A stretch of DNA of 64,000 nt from Bedellia somnulentella (taxonomy: Eukaryota; Arthropoda; Insecta; Lepidoptera; Bedelliidae): NCBI GenBank assembly GCA_963576735.1, contig OY755189.1, positions 5,618,622-5,682,621 of the forward strand, given 5' to 3'. Position numbers and translations under genes: made by a program. Below are positions 44,433 to 56,229 of this stretch, in pieces. Every line of letters begins with the position of its first letter. The first letter of the stretch is position 1. The notes beneath the pieces are model-generated. The model searched no databases. It had not been told where the DNA came from and was given only the letters and a program-made list of their open reading frames with translations.

Positions 44433-46504
44433 ACATGACGTACAATAGGTGAGTTACTATACTTATCTATAATAGCGGACGATGACGTAGTGAAACGCAG
44501 CAGAATAGTGGCGCCCGGAGTGGCTCGGAAACTGCACGGCCTCATGACGGACCGGCAGTGCGTGTAGACATGACGTACAATAGGTGAGTTACTATACTTA
44601 TCTATAATAGCGGACGATGACGTAGTGAAACGCAGCAGAATAGTGGCGCCCGGAGTGGCTCGGAAACTGCACGGCCTCATGACGGACCGGCAGTGCGTGT
44701 AGACATGACGTACAATAGGTGAGTTACTATACTTATCTATAATAGCGGACGATGACGTAGTGAAACGCAGCAGAATAGTGGCGCCCGGAGTGGCTCGGAA
44801 ACTGCACGGCCTCATGACGGACCGGCAGTGCGTGTAGACATGACGTACAATAGGTGAGTTACTATACTTATCTATAATAGCGGACGATGACGTAGTGAAA
44901 CGCAGCAGAATAGTGGCGCCCGGAGTGGCTCGGAAACTGCACGGCCTCATGACGGACCGGCAGTGCGTGTAGACATGACGTACAATAGGTGAGTTACTAT
45001 ACTTATCTATAATAGCGGACGATGACGTAGTGAAACGCAGCAGAATAGTGGCGCCCGGAGTGGCTCGGAAACTGCACGGCCTCATGACGGACCGGCAGTG
45101 CGTGTAGACATGACGTACAATAGGTGAGTTACTATACTTATCTATAATAGCGGACGATGACGTAGTGAAACGCAGCAGAATAGTGGCGCCCGGAGTGGCT
45201 CGGAAACTGCACGGCCTCATGACGGACCGGCAGTGCGTGTAGACATGACGTACAATAGGTGAGTTACTATACTTATCTATAATAGCGGACGATGACGTAG
45301 TGAAACGCAGCAGAATAGTGGCGCCCGGAGTGGCTCGGAAACTGCACGGCCTCATGACGGACCGGCAGTGCGTGTAGACATGACGTACAATAGGTGAGTT
45401 ACTATACTTATCTATAATAGCGGACGATGACGTAGTGAAACGCAGCAGAATAGTGGCGCCCGGAGTGGCTCGGAAACTGCACGGCCTCATGACGGACCGG
45501 CAGTGCGTGTAGACATGACGTACAATAGGTGAGTTACTATACTTATCTATAATAGCGGACGATGACGTAGTGAAACGCAGCAGAATAGTGGCGCCCGGAG
45601 TGGCTCGGAAACTGCACGGCCTCATGACGGACCGGCAGTGCGTGTAGACATGACGTACAATAGGTGAGTTACTATACTTATCTATAATAGCGGACGATGA
45701 CGTAGTGAAACGCAGCAGAATAGTGGCGCCCGGAGTGGCTCGGAAACTGCACGGCCTCATGACGGACCGGCAGTGCGTGTAGACATGACGTACAATAGGT
45801 GAGTTACTATACTTATCTATAATAGCGGACGATGACGTAGTGAAACGCAGCAGAATAGTGGCGCCCGGAGTGGCTCGGAAACTGCACGGCCTCATGACGG
45901 ACCGGCAGTGCGTGTAGACATGACGTACAATAGGTGAGTTACTATACTTATCTATAATAGCGGACGATGACGTAGTGAAACGCAGCAGAATAGTGGCGCC
46001 CGGAGTGGCTCGGAAACTGCACGGCCTCATGACGGACCGGCAGTGCGTGTAGACATGACGTACAATAGGTGAGTTACTATACTTATCTATAATAGCGGAC
46101 GATGACGTAGTGAAACGCAGCAGAATAGTGGCGCCCGGAGTGGCTCGGAAACTGCACGGCCTCATGACGGACCGGCAGTGCGTGTAGACATGACGTACAA
46201 TAGGTGAGTTACTATACTTATCTATAATAGCGGACGATGACGTAGTGAAACGCAGCAGAATAGTGGCGCCCGGAGTGGCTCGGAAACTGCACGGCCTCAT
46301 GACGGACCGGCAGTGCGTGTAGACATGACGTACAATAGGTGAGTTACTATACTTATCTATAATAGCGGACGATGACGTAGTGAAACGCAGCAGAATAGTG
46401 GCGCCCGGAGTGGCTCGGAAACTGCACGGCCTCATGACGGACCGGCAGTGCGTGTAGACATGACGTACAATAGGTGAGTTACTATACTTATCTATAATAG
46501 CGGA
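44340..46504 (+). repeat. 135-bp minisatellite, 16 copies, spanning Rbf stop codon and donor
   Basis: The unit starts at GCGGACGATGACG inside Rbf exon 18. It carries the last 31 codons, the TAG stop, 16 nt of UTR, a GTGAGT donor and about 25 nt of intron ending CTATAATAG. Unit starts fall at 44340 + 135k for k = 0-15, with a partial 17th start at 46500. I saw no differences between copies. Only the first copy is in the coding exon. Because 135 is divisible by 3, the opposite strand is open for 749 codons, which is an artefact of the repeat. Identity of all copies means very recent expansion, strong homogenisation, or an assembly artefact. Confidence 0.97.
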
Positions 46505-47940
46505 CAACTATATTGAATTGATTGATATTATCGATTCCAAGTCCAAACCAAAATTGGTAATTCCGAAACCTCTTTTGCATATACGGAACCTTAGCTGGTC
46601 ATTCAATAAACATAGCAGTGTTTTTATAAATAAAGTGTGTCATCTTTTTTAGCCAATTCATCAAGTGCATCCATACCGTAGGATTTGGTGTGCCCTTTAA
46701 ACATTTAATGGATGATTTTTTGTTTTCTCTATCACAGTTTACGCTTTGTGATATTGGTATATTTAGCCCTGACTTTACTCATAGCTCATTAATACTTGGA
46801 GGACTGATTTGCCGTTCGTAAGAATAGGAATCAAAAGTTCATTGATTTATCTAAACTGCTTGAGTGGCAAGTATATTCTGTCTATAAAATCTTCTGCTCT
46901 TGGACAAAATCATGTCGTTAATTAAGACAAAAGTATGTTTTATAAAATATGTAATAACTATGTTTTTTGTTGCAGGTAGTGAATAAGATAGACAACATTT
47001 AATCCAGTCACCAAATTCTGTGAATTTTATTTCGTTTTGGGACCAAATTTCAACTTTGCTCTCTGACGTATTTTACATAATGACGAACGAAAACTAAATC
47101 AATGAATTTTTATTTGGTATCAAAATTAGTAAGTTTTAACAAAAACTCAAGTATGTTGATCTCATTTCTTATTTATTTTGGATAATTGTTGCTATGCCAT
47201 ATCATATTAATAATAGCTCAATCGTATGTTTTGCCCGATATTTTATCAAAGTACCATTATTTTAATAAGTGACTACTAATCAAGAATCAAGCGAAGACCT
47301 ATCGCTTGTAATGTCTGATCGTTAGCGTTTTATATTTGACTAGTTATAATACTTTTAAACAATTTTATATTAATTTAATACCATTCTGAAAATATTTACT
47401 AATATGTTTGTCATTTGCCATTTAATTGTTTTCTTAGTAGAATATCCATTTTAAATGTATTAAATGTTCTTGTCCAATCTAAATATCGACAATTTTACTA
47501 ATTCGCTTTCTTTAAAAAATATAGCATAGGTTTTATTTAAATCACATTAGAATGTTTCTTTAATGTAATTAAAAAGAGGTAGATCACTTTTAGTTGTGTC
47601 GCTAACGAAAAGACATTATTGTAAAAAGAAAAAATAATTTAAATTTATAAGCGCAAGTATTGATTAATCAAATAAGATTGTTTTATTTTCTTGACGAGTA
47701 CTAGGGCCTAGTAGTAATGTCACAATTATATAATTTAATTAAGGTTTCTCAGGTGGCTCCACCTGTATATATTTTATCTATGTTTTGTTTTCAACTATGA
47801 ACTCAAAGCGTATGTTTGCTTCCATTATGTATTTTACGAGCTTGTGTTAGACTATATCTTAGTTTAAAAAAAACTTAAATCAATTTCCTTTTATGTATGT
47901 GTAATCGAAATTAAATAAATGTATATTTCGGACTAAGAAA
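44433..47940 (+). other. Rbf 3' UTR with a probable UTR intron
   Basis: Sixteen bases after the Rbf stop there is a clean donor (AATAG|GTGAGT, GT at 44449-44450). A good acceptor, TTTTTTGTTGCAG, ends at 46975 and would start a UTR exon at 46976. Poly(A) signals AATAAA lie at 46605, 46629 (inside the putative intron, usable if it is retained) and 47914. Between donor and acceptor lies the 16-copy 135-bp array, so 16 identical donors compete. Choosing the first puts the junction 16 nt after the stop, which nonsense-mediated decay should tolerate. Choosing later ones pushes it up to about 2 kb downstream. Transcript data are needed to settle the UTR structure. Confidence 0.5.
46505..46975. other. 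Rbf UTR intron, part after the array
   Basis: Unique AT-rich sequence with two AATAAA signals and a polypyrimidine acceptor at its end. No other feature seen. Confidence 0.45.
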
Positions 47941-49594
47941 CGCATTTTATCATGTATTTTATGTTTTAGTCAGAACAGATTACTATAATAAATAATTAGA
48001 ATTTTTAATGTGCACACTGTGTTTTTTTTTTGTCAATACAACCTCTCGTTAAATTACAAGTGATAAACAAATACATAATACGAAGTGGATATTATGCACC
48101 AAGCTTAGAGCATAAACAATTTTGTATATTAATGTAATTGTACTGTTTGCGTGCCTTAAGTTAAATAAATAAACTAGAGAGATAAAGAATGTCACGACGA
48201 GCAAGAAAAGGATAGCTAATTATAAAACTCTTGAAGATAGAAAGAGCTAGAACTGTGATTTTTTGTCCCTTACGGTGTAACCTGGTTTTTGTTGGATCAA
48301 ACTGTCAAAGATCAAACTGTCACTTTTGATTTGTGTGAGAATAAACTCTTTGTTTACCTTTGACGATTTTAAATTATTTTGTTGAAATACGTGCAACAAA
48401 TCATATTTTGGACTCGTAGGAAGTGATTTTGCTTAGGACAGAGACCTTGTTTGTGCTGTAAAAATGGGCGGATGCAAAGTTTTGGACTGCAGTTATAGAA
48501 GCGAGTAAAAAGCCCCAGATGAATCACTTCATAGTGGCGTATCAAAGAAATATCGGGATATATTTACAGTTTATGAACCTTATTAGATTTACAACAGAAG
48601 ATATGCTGTTATTAATACGTTTAACCTGTGTTTTTGATTTAATTTTAAACATAACCTTCAACAACCAAAAATAATGGTGTTGCCCACTTCAAAATCTCAA
48701 TAATCTTATAGAAGTAAGAATTCGTCATGTGAACAAGACAATTACTATGGACGAGGAAAGGATTCGAAACAAAAAATACCTAGTTACAGTTAATATACAA
48801 CACTACCTTTACCTACTTTCATAACACAACACGTTCTTCTAATGTGATAATAAGGCCAAAACAGGTATAGTACTTAATTGGCACCAATTTGTCACGTATG
48901 TGTAATATTTTATGATTACTTAAACACCTTTTTTGTTTATGATTAGGTAATGGTTCCAGTTTACTCTATTTTAAAAAGGAAAGTTACAAGTAATAATTTT
49001 GTAAAACTTACACATTTTTGATATTGTTTATCAACAATTTTTAAGATCAAAATGATCCGATTTTTTATAGTACAATATCAATCCATAAAAAAATCGCATA
49101 GTCTCACTCAGCCCAATCCGATAATCGTCGGATTGTAAGCTTGACGATCCGATCATTTGAAATATTAATATCTGGGTCGAATCGAATCGGCAGTTGGCAC
49201 TATTCGATTCGGCCGGCACATACCTAATTTGATTTGCTTGCTTGTTTGTTTTGTGGTTGTGTGTTGCTGTTGAATGCCGTGTTTGCTTGTTTGTTTTCCA
49301 ATAGCGCAACGCAAATTGTGTACAAATTCTTTCAAGTACTGCAGTTCAAATCAAAATCGTATTTAAATGTACTGTTTGTTTAGTCGAATGCCTGGTATAA
49401 TTAGTAGCTCGTAGCAATTGTTTGTTATGTGGTATAAATACTTACTGGTGGTATGTTCTTCATTATTTGCAATATAAAATTGTTTTGATGAAGCGTTATC
49501 TTAATAAGTAGTCTGTTTTAGGTTTTTGTGTCAATTTGCTGGTTTCACGTGGTATATTTGGGTTGGAATCTTGCGAAAATTACCGGCCTTTACA
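47941..49594. promoter_or_regulatory. Rbf-SGF29 intergenic region
   Basis: No complete gene recognised. A short ATG frame at about 48464 (MGGCKVLDCSYRSE, then stop) has a THAP-like CxxxxC start but is too short to call. The SGF29 5' UTR and promoter should lie in the last few hundred bases. No TATA box was identified. Confidence 0.35.
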
Positions 49595-52500
49595 ATGCCG
49601 CTAACAGCTGATGTTGCTGCCCAACAAGTCCAGGTAATCTTTCTTTTTAAGGTTTCGTTAACTAACAGACATGTTTTGTGTTGCTTTAAAATGTCTTTCT
49701 AGGAATAGCTCATACAATGATTTACTTCATCAGTATCTATTATATAATACGTTGCAGAGACTGTGTAGATTTTCCTAGGTTTGCCACTGGGCTGGCACCT
49801 TTTTGTGCTGTGGGAATTCTGTTAAAATATATTCTTTATTGCCTTTACCCACTATGAATCCCTCATGCCCGATTGTAGCCTACTATAGCCAGATATTTCA
49901 TCTATTTGGGCATTGTAAGTCATACATACATCAAGATAGCTGTTACACCACTTATTCTATAGGGCAGGATTTCTTTACCATTTTTCTGACTTTACTTTCT
50001 ACACAGATGGTAACTTAATCTTTAAAGTTAAGAGCTAAAGAGTGAAAACATGCAATATATTAGTAGCAACAAAACTAGGCTTGCCATGGATCCTCAGTTC
50101 TCAGTTCATGGACCTCTTACAACTGATTTCTGAATTGAGTATTCCAGCTGAGAACAACTTAAGTATTGTTCTGTTGCATTGAAATCTTAACAACTGAATG
50201 AGATAAAACAATACTTAAGTCGTTCTCAGCTTGAATACTCAATTCAGAAATCAGGCGTTAAGATTCTATTGACCATACATTGGGAGACCCTGCCATAGAG
50301 GATAGCAGCTAACATTGATTTTTATTATTCAAAAACTATATGACATTTTGTTCATACTCATTTTGCTTTGGCAGTGTGCCTTATGGAGGTAAGCTTTTTA
50401 CTGCTTTTTGCACAGTTACATACCTTTATATTAAAAAATATTATTTGAGGTGGTTTTTCCACTTAGTCACACATTAACAAAATTGTAGAGTTTGGTATAT
50501 GGTAATAATTTGAACTATTTTCAGGAAAGATTGAGGTCCCTGCAAAGGCTGATCTATGACATAGAAGCAGAAAGAGCTCGTAATGAACAATGTATAGACT
50601 CTATCTTGAGAGCTGAGAAATCAGCAGATTCACCAACTGCCAGTGAGGATTCCTCTGGATCTTCACAACAGGTATGAGACATCAACATTTGATTTAACTT
50701 TATACACTAATCGAGAATTAGCAGCAATATAATAATTTAACAGGTGTATCTCATTATACTGATTAGGGTCACCAGGATTAAATAATTTCAGTTGATTCAG
50801 GGCTACAATGTGAAAAATAAATATGGTTTAAAAAACATGCGCAACAATGTGCTTCAAGCACTACTAACTATGAAGTGAAAAGTTATTACTAATATAAGCT
50901 AAAAGTTAAAATGGTAATGAACAAAAAATACTAGTATCATTGTGAATAAGCATGAGGTTCTTGATAGATAAAACATATGGCACAGAGCATCACAAACACC
51001 AGTATTACAACTTCGTTCAGTAAGACTGTCTCATTAGTAAGTGAAGACTTAGTCTGGGTGCCTTTTTATTATTTATACCTATTTAATAAACACACATCCA
51101 CACATATAGATCAATACAATGCCTCCTGCTATTAGATTTTTTCCATCAAACTCAAATTTATGATCTATGTTTTTTAGCAAATGCAATTAAAATCATTGTA
51201 TAAAGCTGGTCTGCAAGCAGCTGAACAAGAGGATCGACTGCTTCGAGCTGCCTTATCACGCATTTATGACATCAGAGCTATAAGGAATGAACGCAGAATA
51301 CAGGTATTTAGTCAGCCTAATTTTGTGATTGATTTTTTATTATGAATATTGAAAATTATGTTATATTTATGGTGAGCTTCGTATTTATTGTATGTTAATA
51401 TAACTAGTGCCGTGTAGTGGTGGATTAGAATGTCGCTACCTCTTTCTACCCACGGGTGTCGTAAGAGGCGACTAAGGGTATTGGGGATTTTCATTGGATT
51501 TTTGGGCGATGCGGTTGGAGACCCATCACCAAAAACCTTTATTTTGCCATCTTCTTCTTCTCCCCACTCAACTTCCAAAAGTGGCTGAGGAATTTACAAT
51601 TCAATGGAGGAATTACAATGGAGTTTATGTATGTATGTAATATAACTAGAAATTGTGTCAGGATATAAAATTAAATGGACATAAATAAAAGTCCTGCTAC
51701 ATATTAATACACAGAATTAACAACACCCAATAAAATATATAAGTTAAACTTTAATGATTATTAAACTACAATTCTATATAAGTGACCATTTTATAATCAA
51801 ATAATAAGTAATGAATAACCATTAACAAAACTCTTTATATGGTTAGATGTTTTATTTAAAATACAATACACAAGTATGTTCACCTGTGTGTGTTCACCTG
51901 CTGTGTAGTGTCGGCTTAGAATAGCACTACCCCATTTCTTCCGGTGGGTGTACGTAAGAGGCGACTAACGGTATTGGGGCTTTTGAGGGATTTTTGGGCG
52001 ATACGGTTGGAGACCCATCACCAACAACCTTAATCTCACCATCTTTTCTCCACTTAACTTTCCAAAAGTGGCTGAGGAATTTCTTAGTCCTTAGCTCTGG
52101 CTACCCCTTCTAGGGATTTATAGCCGTGAGTATGTATGTATGTATGTTCACCTGTGGCCTAGTTGGTAAGAGACTAGATCCTGGGATTTATTTATTTATA
52201 ATGCTTATCAACAAGCTTAACATCGATATGAAAATTGATATGTTCAGGCAAGCATACATATAACAGATATGTTTTGCATTTACAGAAATCAACTTTTACT
52301 TTACAATTGATTGTTGAATATAGCTTAAAATCTCGATCTGTGTAAAATTACTTTAGCGGGGCCATAGTTTGTTGGACTTGGCTTAGAACTGATATGGGAT
52401 ACTTGTTTTTCTGTAACCTGACATGCCCACTCTCAGAACGAAAGAGGTTCAAGTCCAAAAATAGTGATATTGAGTTACAATCATAAAGAGACATAAAAAA

Positions 52501-55500
52501 GTATGCTCTATCAGATGAATAGTAAAACAAAGGCACTTATTGTTAAAAAAACAGGATAGCAAACAATAAGTGCCTTTGTTTTACTATTCATCTGATAGAG
52601 CATACTTTTTTATGTCTCTCTATGATTGTAAATCAATATCACTATTTTTGGACATGAGCCTCTTTGGTTCTGAGAGTGCGATGTGTTATACATCCGTATA
52701 TGCATTTTATTATAATCTATAGGCCCGCCACGCCGGTAACAAAGAAACAATAGGTTGCGGAGCCCTAATGAAGATGCTACTAAGTTCCGCACAGACCCTC
52801 CCCTTACACGTGGGAAGGGGGGGAGAGCGCGCGCCGCCGCTGTGCGGGGCCGTGCCGCCGGACGCGGGGCACGTGGCGCGGCCGGGGGACGCGGTCGCCG
52901 CGCTTGTCAGGGTTTCTGATAATGAGGATAACTGGATATTGGCAGAGGTGAGGATTTGGGTGCTTGTCTTTATTACTCTAGGTACACAATCATGTTATGG
53001 AAAAGGATGTAAGGCTATGAGAACAAGGGAAAAAGGGAAGAACTGGATACTGGCGTTGGTGAGTTTTGTGAGTCTGTCATTAGATTTTCTGTTACTGAAG
53101 ATACACGGATTCCAAGTTGTGGTTAGTGTGATAGTGACATTTAGATTCAAAACAGTAATACAGTAAATGAGCTGTGCAAGGCCGTGCCGCCGCGGGGCAT
53201 GTAGCGAGGGCGTAAGACGCGGTTGCCGCGCTTGTCAGAGTTTCTGATAATGAGGATAACTGGATATTGGCTGAGGTGTGTCTATATTTTCTATATTTTT
53301 GTTCTTCATATTACTGTAGGTACAAAACTATCGAAAAGAAGAAGAAAATGGTATACTGGTTGAAGTAAGCTTTTAGGCTTATGATTGGATCTAATATATA
53401 CTGTATACACACCGTTACAAAATTATGGTAAGTTTGATGAAATAAGTAAATGAACTGTGCCGCCGGACGCGGGGCACGTGGCGCGGGCTGGGGACGCGGT
53501 CGCCGCGCTTGTCAGGGTTTCTGATAATGAGGATAACTGGATATTGACTGAGGTGAGTTATTGTGTTTATTACTCTAGATACACAATTATGGTATGGGAA
53601 AGAGGATAATAATATGGATGGCTGAGGTGAGTTTTTGGGTTTATCATTGGGCTTAATATTACTGTAGACACTTTGACTTCATATTACTGTATATACACAG
53701 TTTCACAGTTATAGTAAGTATGTTGATGACATTGAGAGAAGAGCAAAAGAACTAAATGAGTAAGTAAGTTGTGCTGTCTTGTCAGGGTTTCTGATAATGA
53801 GGATAACTGGATTTTGACTGAGGTGAGTTCTATTTTGTACTTAACTGCATACTCAACTGCACTGTAGGTGTAGATTAGGGTTTTCGCGAGAAATCTCGAG
53901 AAATCCACGCCAAGTCGCGACGAAAAAAAATACCTCGAGAAGTCGAGAAATGAATCGACAAACAAAATTCAAATTAAAATCCCGCAGTTTTTGTCTTCTG
54001 TTTCGGCGCAACCGGGGGAGGGCCCCTCGGTGATCGCGAACACCTAATCTTGAAAATATACATAAAGCCTTATTAACTGTAAAGCCCACCTCAACCGAAA
54101 GCGATTCTGCAATTAATGCTCTAGTATTTTTAAAAGCCTATTTTTTAAGAAAGTAGTCTAACTAATCAATATATTACATATTGATGCACACAGCTGTAAA
54201 ATAATAAGATGATTATGATTGATCTCTAATTATTCCATCCAAAGAATGACAATTTATACCTCTAGTAAAAAAATGTGATTTATAAATCTTAAGTAAAGTA
54301 GATTAGCTTGATTAGTTTAGCTACTAAGAATTAAGATTATTGATAAGAATGTTTTGTTCATGGAAACGTGATGTGGGGATTATTACCACTCGAACCTGCG
54401 ACCTTCAGGGAAAAATAATCTTTCCTTAATTGAATAAAATAAGATTATTGATCTGAATATCCTAAAAAATACTTTGAATAATTAAAGACTGCGAAATATT
54501 GTTGTTGTTTCTAAATTTTTACTTAAAATTTTAGGCTATACATTTTATACGTACAAATTTTTTTTCGAAAGCCTCGAGAAACTCGAGAAATGGCTGTCGA
54601 GAATCCTCGAGCCTCGAGAAATAAAATATGTCGAGAAATCGTAAACCCTAGTGTAGATACATTATTATCGAAAAGCATGGCCGGAAATGAACACTTTATC
54701 TCGATCAACTTTAACTCTCTATCAACTGATCTTAGTACAAAAGTTGTTCAATAAAATGATCTCCCTAACAACCCCTTTTTTGCATGTTACTTCCCTTTAG
54801 TTACAGCTTGTATACGGTACGCCATTTTATTCCTTAAACTCCTCAATATCCTTCCAGGTGGTAAGTTGGCTCCCGGCCCAAGGCAAATACGAGGTCGACG
54901 ACATAGACGAAGAGCAAAAGAACCGCCACATCTTATCAAAGCGTCGCGTCGTCCCTCTCCCTCTAATGCGAGCGGACCCGAGAACTGACGAACACGCTTT
55001 GTTCCCCAAAGGAGCTGTGGTGATGGCTTTGTATCCGCAGACCACGTGCTTCTATAGGGCCGTTGTTAATAGGCTGCCGGCTAGCGCGGCTGACCCTTAT
55101 GAGGTCTTGTTTGAGGTAAGTAGTGGTTTAAGAATATTTTTGAACTGTGTTAAGAAAGGATATCTGTTGTTCTTTTCCTGATATTCCACTTTACTGTCAT
55201 AGTAGATGCGTTATAATGGTGCGTGAGGCGATAAAATTAATTAAATATTAAGAATGTGAAGCGTCGGGTCATAATATAAAACCGCTTCAATTAAAAGCCA
55301 TTTCCATGTCCCTCGTCAATATGAATAATGTGATTTAAAAAAATATATATTTCAGTATAGCCTATTCTTATGAATTTTGAATAAAAAAACTTATATGATA
55401 AAAACTTGTGCTATAACAGTCTTATAAATAAGACCACAAAAAACTTAGCATACTTATTTCGTAGCCACCGAAGGGCGTCGTAAATATTATTTGAAGCTGA

Positions 55501-55629
55501 ATTTCTTTTATTTTTTTTACATGGTATTAATTTCCCCAGGACTCGTCATACGCGGACGGGTACTCCCCGCCGGAGCGCGTGGCGCAGCGCTACGTCATCG
55601 CCATCAAGGAGGGGAAGGTACGCTCCTGA
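49595..55629 (+). CDS. Sgf29: SAGA-associated factor 29 (tandem Tudor reader), 6 exons, 294 aa
   Basis: Exons: 49595-49633, 50525-50671, 51178-51303, 52723-52947, 54858-55115, 55540-55629. All junctions are GT-AG in phase 0 and give 294 aa, matching the usual size of about 293. Residues 14-104 form an N-terminal coiled coil (ERLRSLQRLIYDIEAERARN, AEQEDRLLRAALSRIYDI). Residues about 150-290 form the tandem Tudor: VARPGDAVAALVRV, DNWILAE, GKYEVDDIDEE, RRVVPLP, MALYPQTTCFYRAVV, SSYADGYSPPERVAQRYV. Family knowledge: this module binds H3K4me2/3 and anchors SAGA (the Gcn5 HAT module) to active promoters. The aromatic YPQTTCFYR and acidic DDID cage elements are kept. The stop TGA comes 9 nt after a possible donor (AAG|GTACGC), so an alternative last exon cannot be excluded. 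Odd: the part of exon 4 that encodes the start of Tudor 1 has three decayed copies in intron 4, and the end of the last exon is duplicated 217 bp downstream. Confidence 0.96.
50115..50262. repeat. Foldback MITE in SGF29 intron 1
   Basis: Arms of about 47 bp: CTGATTTCTGAATTGAGTAT...AACTTAAGTATTG and the inverse at 50208-50255, with a loop of ~36 bp. No coding. Confidence 0.8.
51407..51640 (+). repeat. SINE A copy, subfamily II
   Basis: GTGCCGTGTAGTGGTGGATT head, CCACGGGTGTCGTAAGAGGC core and a GTATGTATGT tail, in SGF29 intron 3. Confidence 0.85.
51900..52148 (+). repeat. SINE A copy, full length
   Basis: Majority type in SGF29 intron 3: GCTGTGTAGTGTCGGCTTAG head, AGCCGTGAGTATGTATGTAT end. 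A tRNA-like string (GTGGCCTAGTTGGTAAGAGA) follows at about 52153. Confidence 0.85.
52421..52687. repeat. Foldback hairpin with ~120-bp arms before SGF29 exon 4
   Basis: CCCACTCTCAGAACGAAAGA...CAATAAGTGCCTTTG: arms 52421-~52543 and ~52564-52687 are near-perfect inverted copies with a ~20-bp loop. It ends only 35 bp before the exon 4 acceptor region. Confidence 0.9.
52839..53826 (+). repeat. Four tandem copies of the SGF29 exon 4 3' end plus donor
   Basis: The true exon end is at 52839-52953. Decayed copies lie at about 53170-53276, 53452-53555 and 53768-53826. Each carries the block TCTGATAATGAGGATAACTGG followed by a GAG|GTG(A/T)G donor. The intron segments between them are also similar (TTTATTACTCTAGGTACACAA at 52966 and a related string at 53561), so the unit is roughly 270-330 bp. 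None of the copies has a convincing acceptor, so they are unlikely to be alternative exons, but each offers a decoy donor. Confidence 0.85.
53876..54650. mobile_element. Non-autonomous hAT element in SGF29 intron 4
   Basis: The ends TAGGGTTTTCG...CGTAAACCCTA are inverted and flanked by the 8-bp duplication GTGTAGAT (53868-53875 and 54651-54658). Both subterminal zones are packed with (T)CTCGAGAAA motifs in both orientations, as expected of clustered transposase-binding sites. It has no coding capacity. It inserted just after the third decayed exon-4 copy. Confidence 0.9.
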
Positions 55630-55990
55630 CCCCCGCCCCCTGACACCGATACTGACGATGACACGGTTTGAAACATATATTTACATATATGCGTAGTTTA
55701 CCAATTTAAGACATTTTTATTATACCATATTACGGCATGTAATATTTTATTTTTACATATTACGACTTGTAACATTTTGTCTAGGCCTGTTTTTTGTAAT
55801 TGTGACGATTAGTTTGGGTAACAAGGAGAGAAAGGTACGCTCCTGACCCCCGCCCCCGGACACCGACGATGACACGGTTCTAGATGACGAAGTTTAACGA
55901 CATTTTATTATACCATATTACGGCATGTAATATTTTATTTAGCCTGATTTTTTGTAATTGTACTGAACTTTTTGACACCAAAACAAAATT
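55614..55990 (+). repeat. 217-bp tandem duplication of the SGF29 last-exon end and 3' UTR
   Basis: GGTACGCTCCTGACCCCCGC occurs at 55617 and again at 55834. Both are followed by the same CACCGA...GATGACACGGTT block and then by TTATTATACCATATTACGG. The first copy contains the SGF29 stop TGA. Downstream (to about 56170) short degenerate strings such as TGTGACATTTTATT recur. The duplicated block also repeats a potential GTACGC donor. Confidence 0.8.
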
Positions 55991-56229
55991 ATTGTAAAAA
56001 ATATATTGTTAAAAATGAATGTAAATGTCACATTTTATTTTGCCGTGATTTCAATAATTGTGAAATTTTGACTCCTTTTGTAGATACGTTTTATAGGTGT
56101 GATAACTTAACACTGTTAGGTGAAGTGTGTAACTGTGACATTTTATTATTGATGACATTTATTTTGGCTTTTTTATGGTCACAAAGACCCAACTATTTAA
56201 AATTATATTTTATTGCTATATCGATCTCT

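Noticed and set aside
44258..46507. 749-codon open frame on the minus strand
   Set aside because: It is produced by the 135-bp repeat, whose length is divisible by three. It lies antisense to the Rbf 3' end, repeats one 45-residue unit 16 times and has no protein family.
48464..48508. THAP-domain gene start (MGGCKVLDCSYRSE)
   Set aside because: Only 14 codons before a stop, with no donor or following exon that continues a THAP domain.
53170..53826. Alternative SGF29 exons
   Set aside because: The copies of the exon 4 end lack convincing acceptors and contain frame changes. They are better read as duplicated debris with decoy donors.
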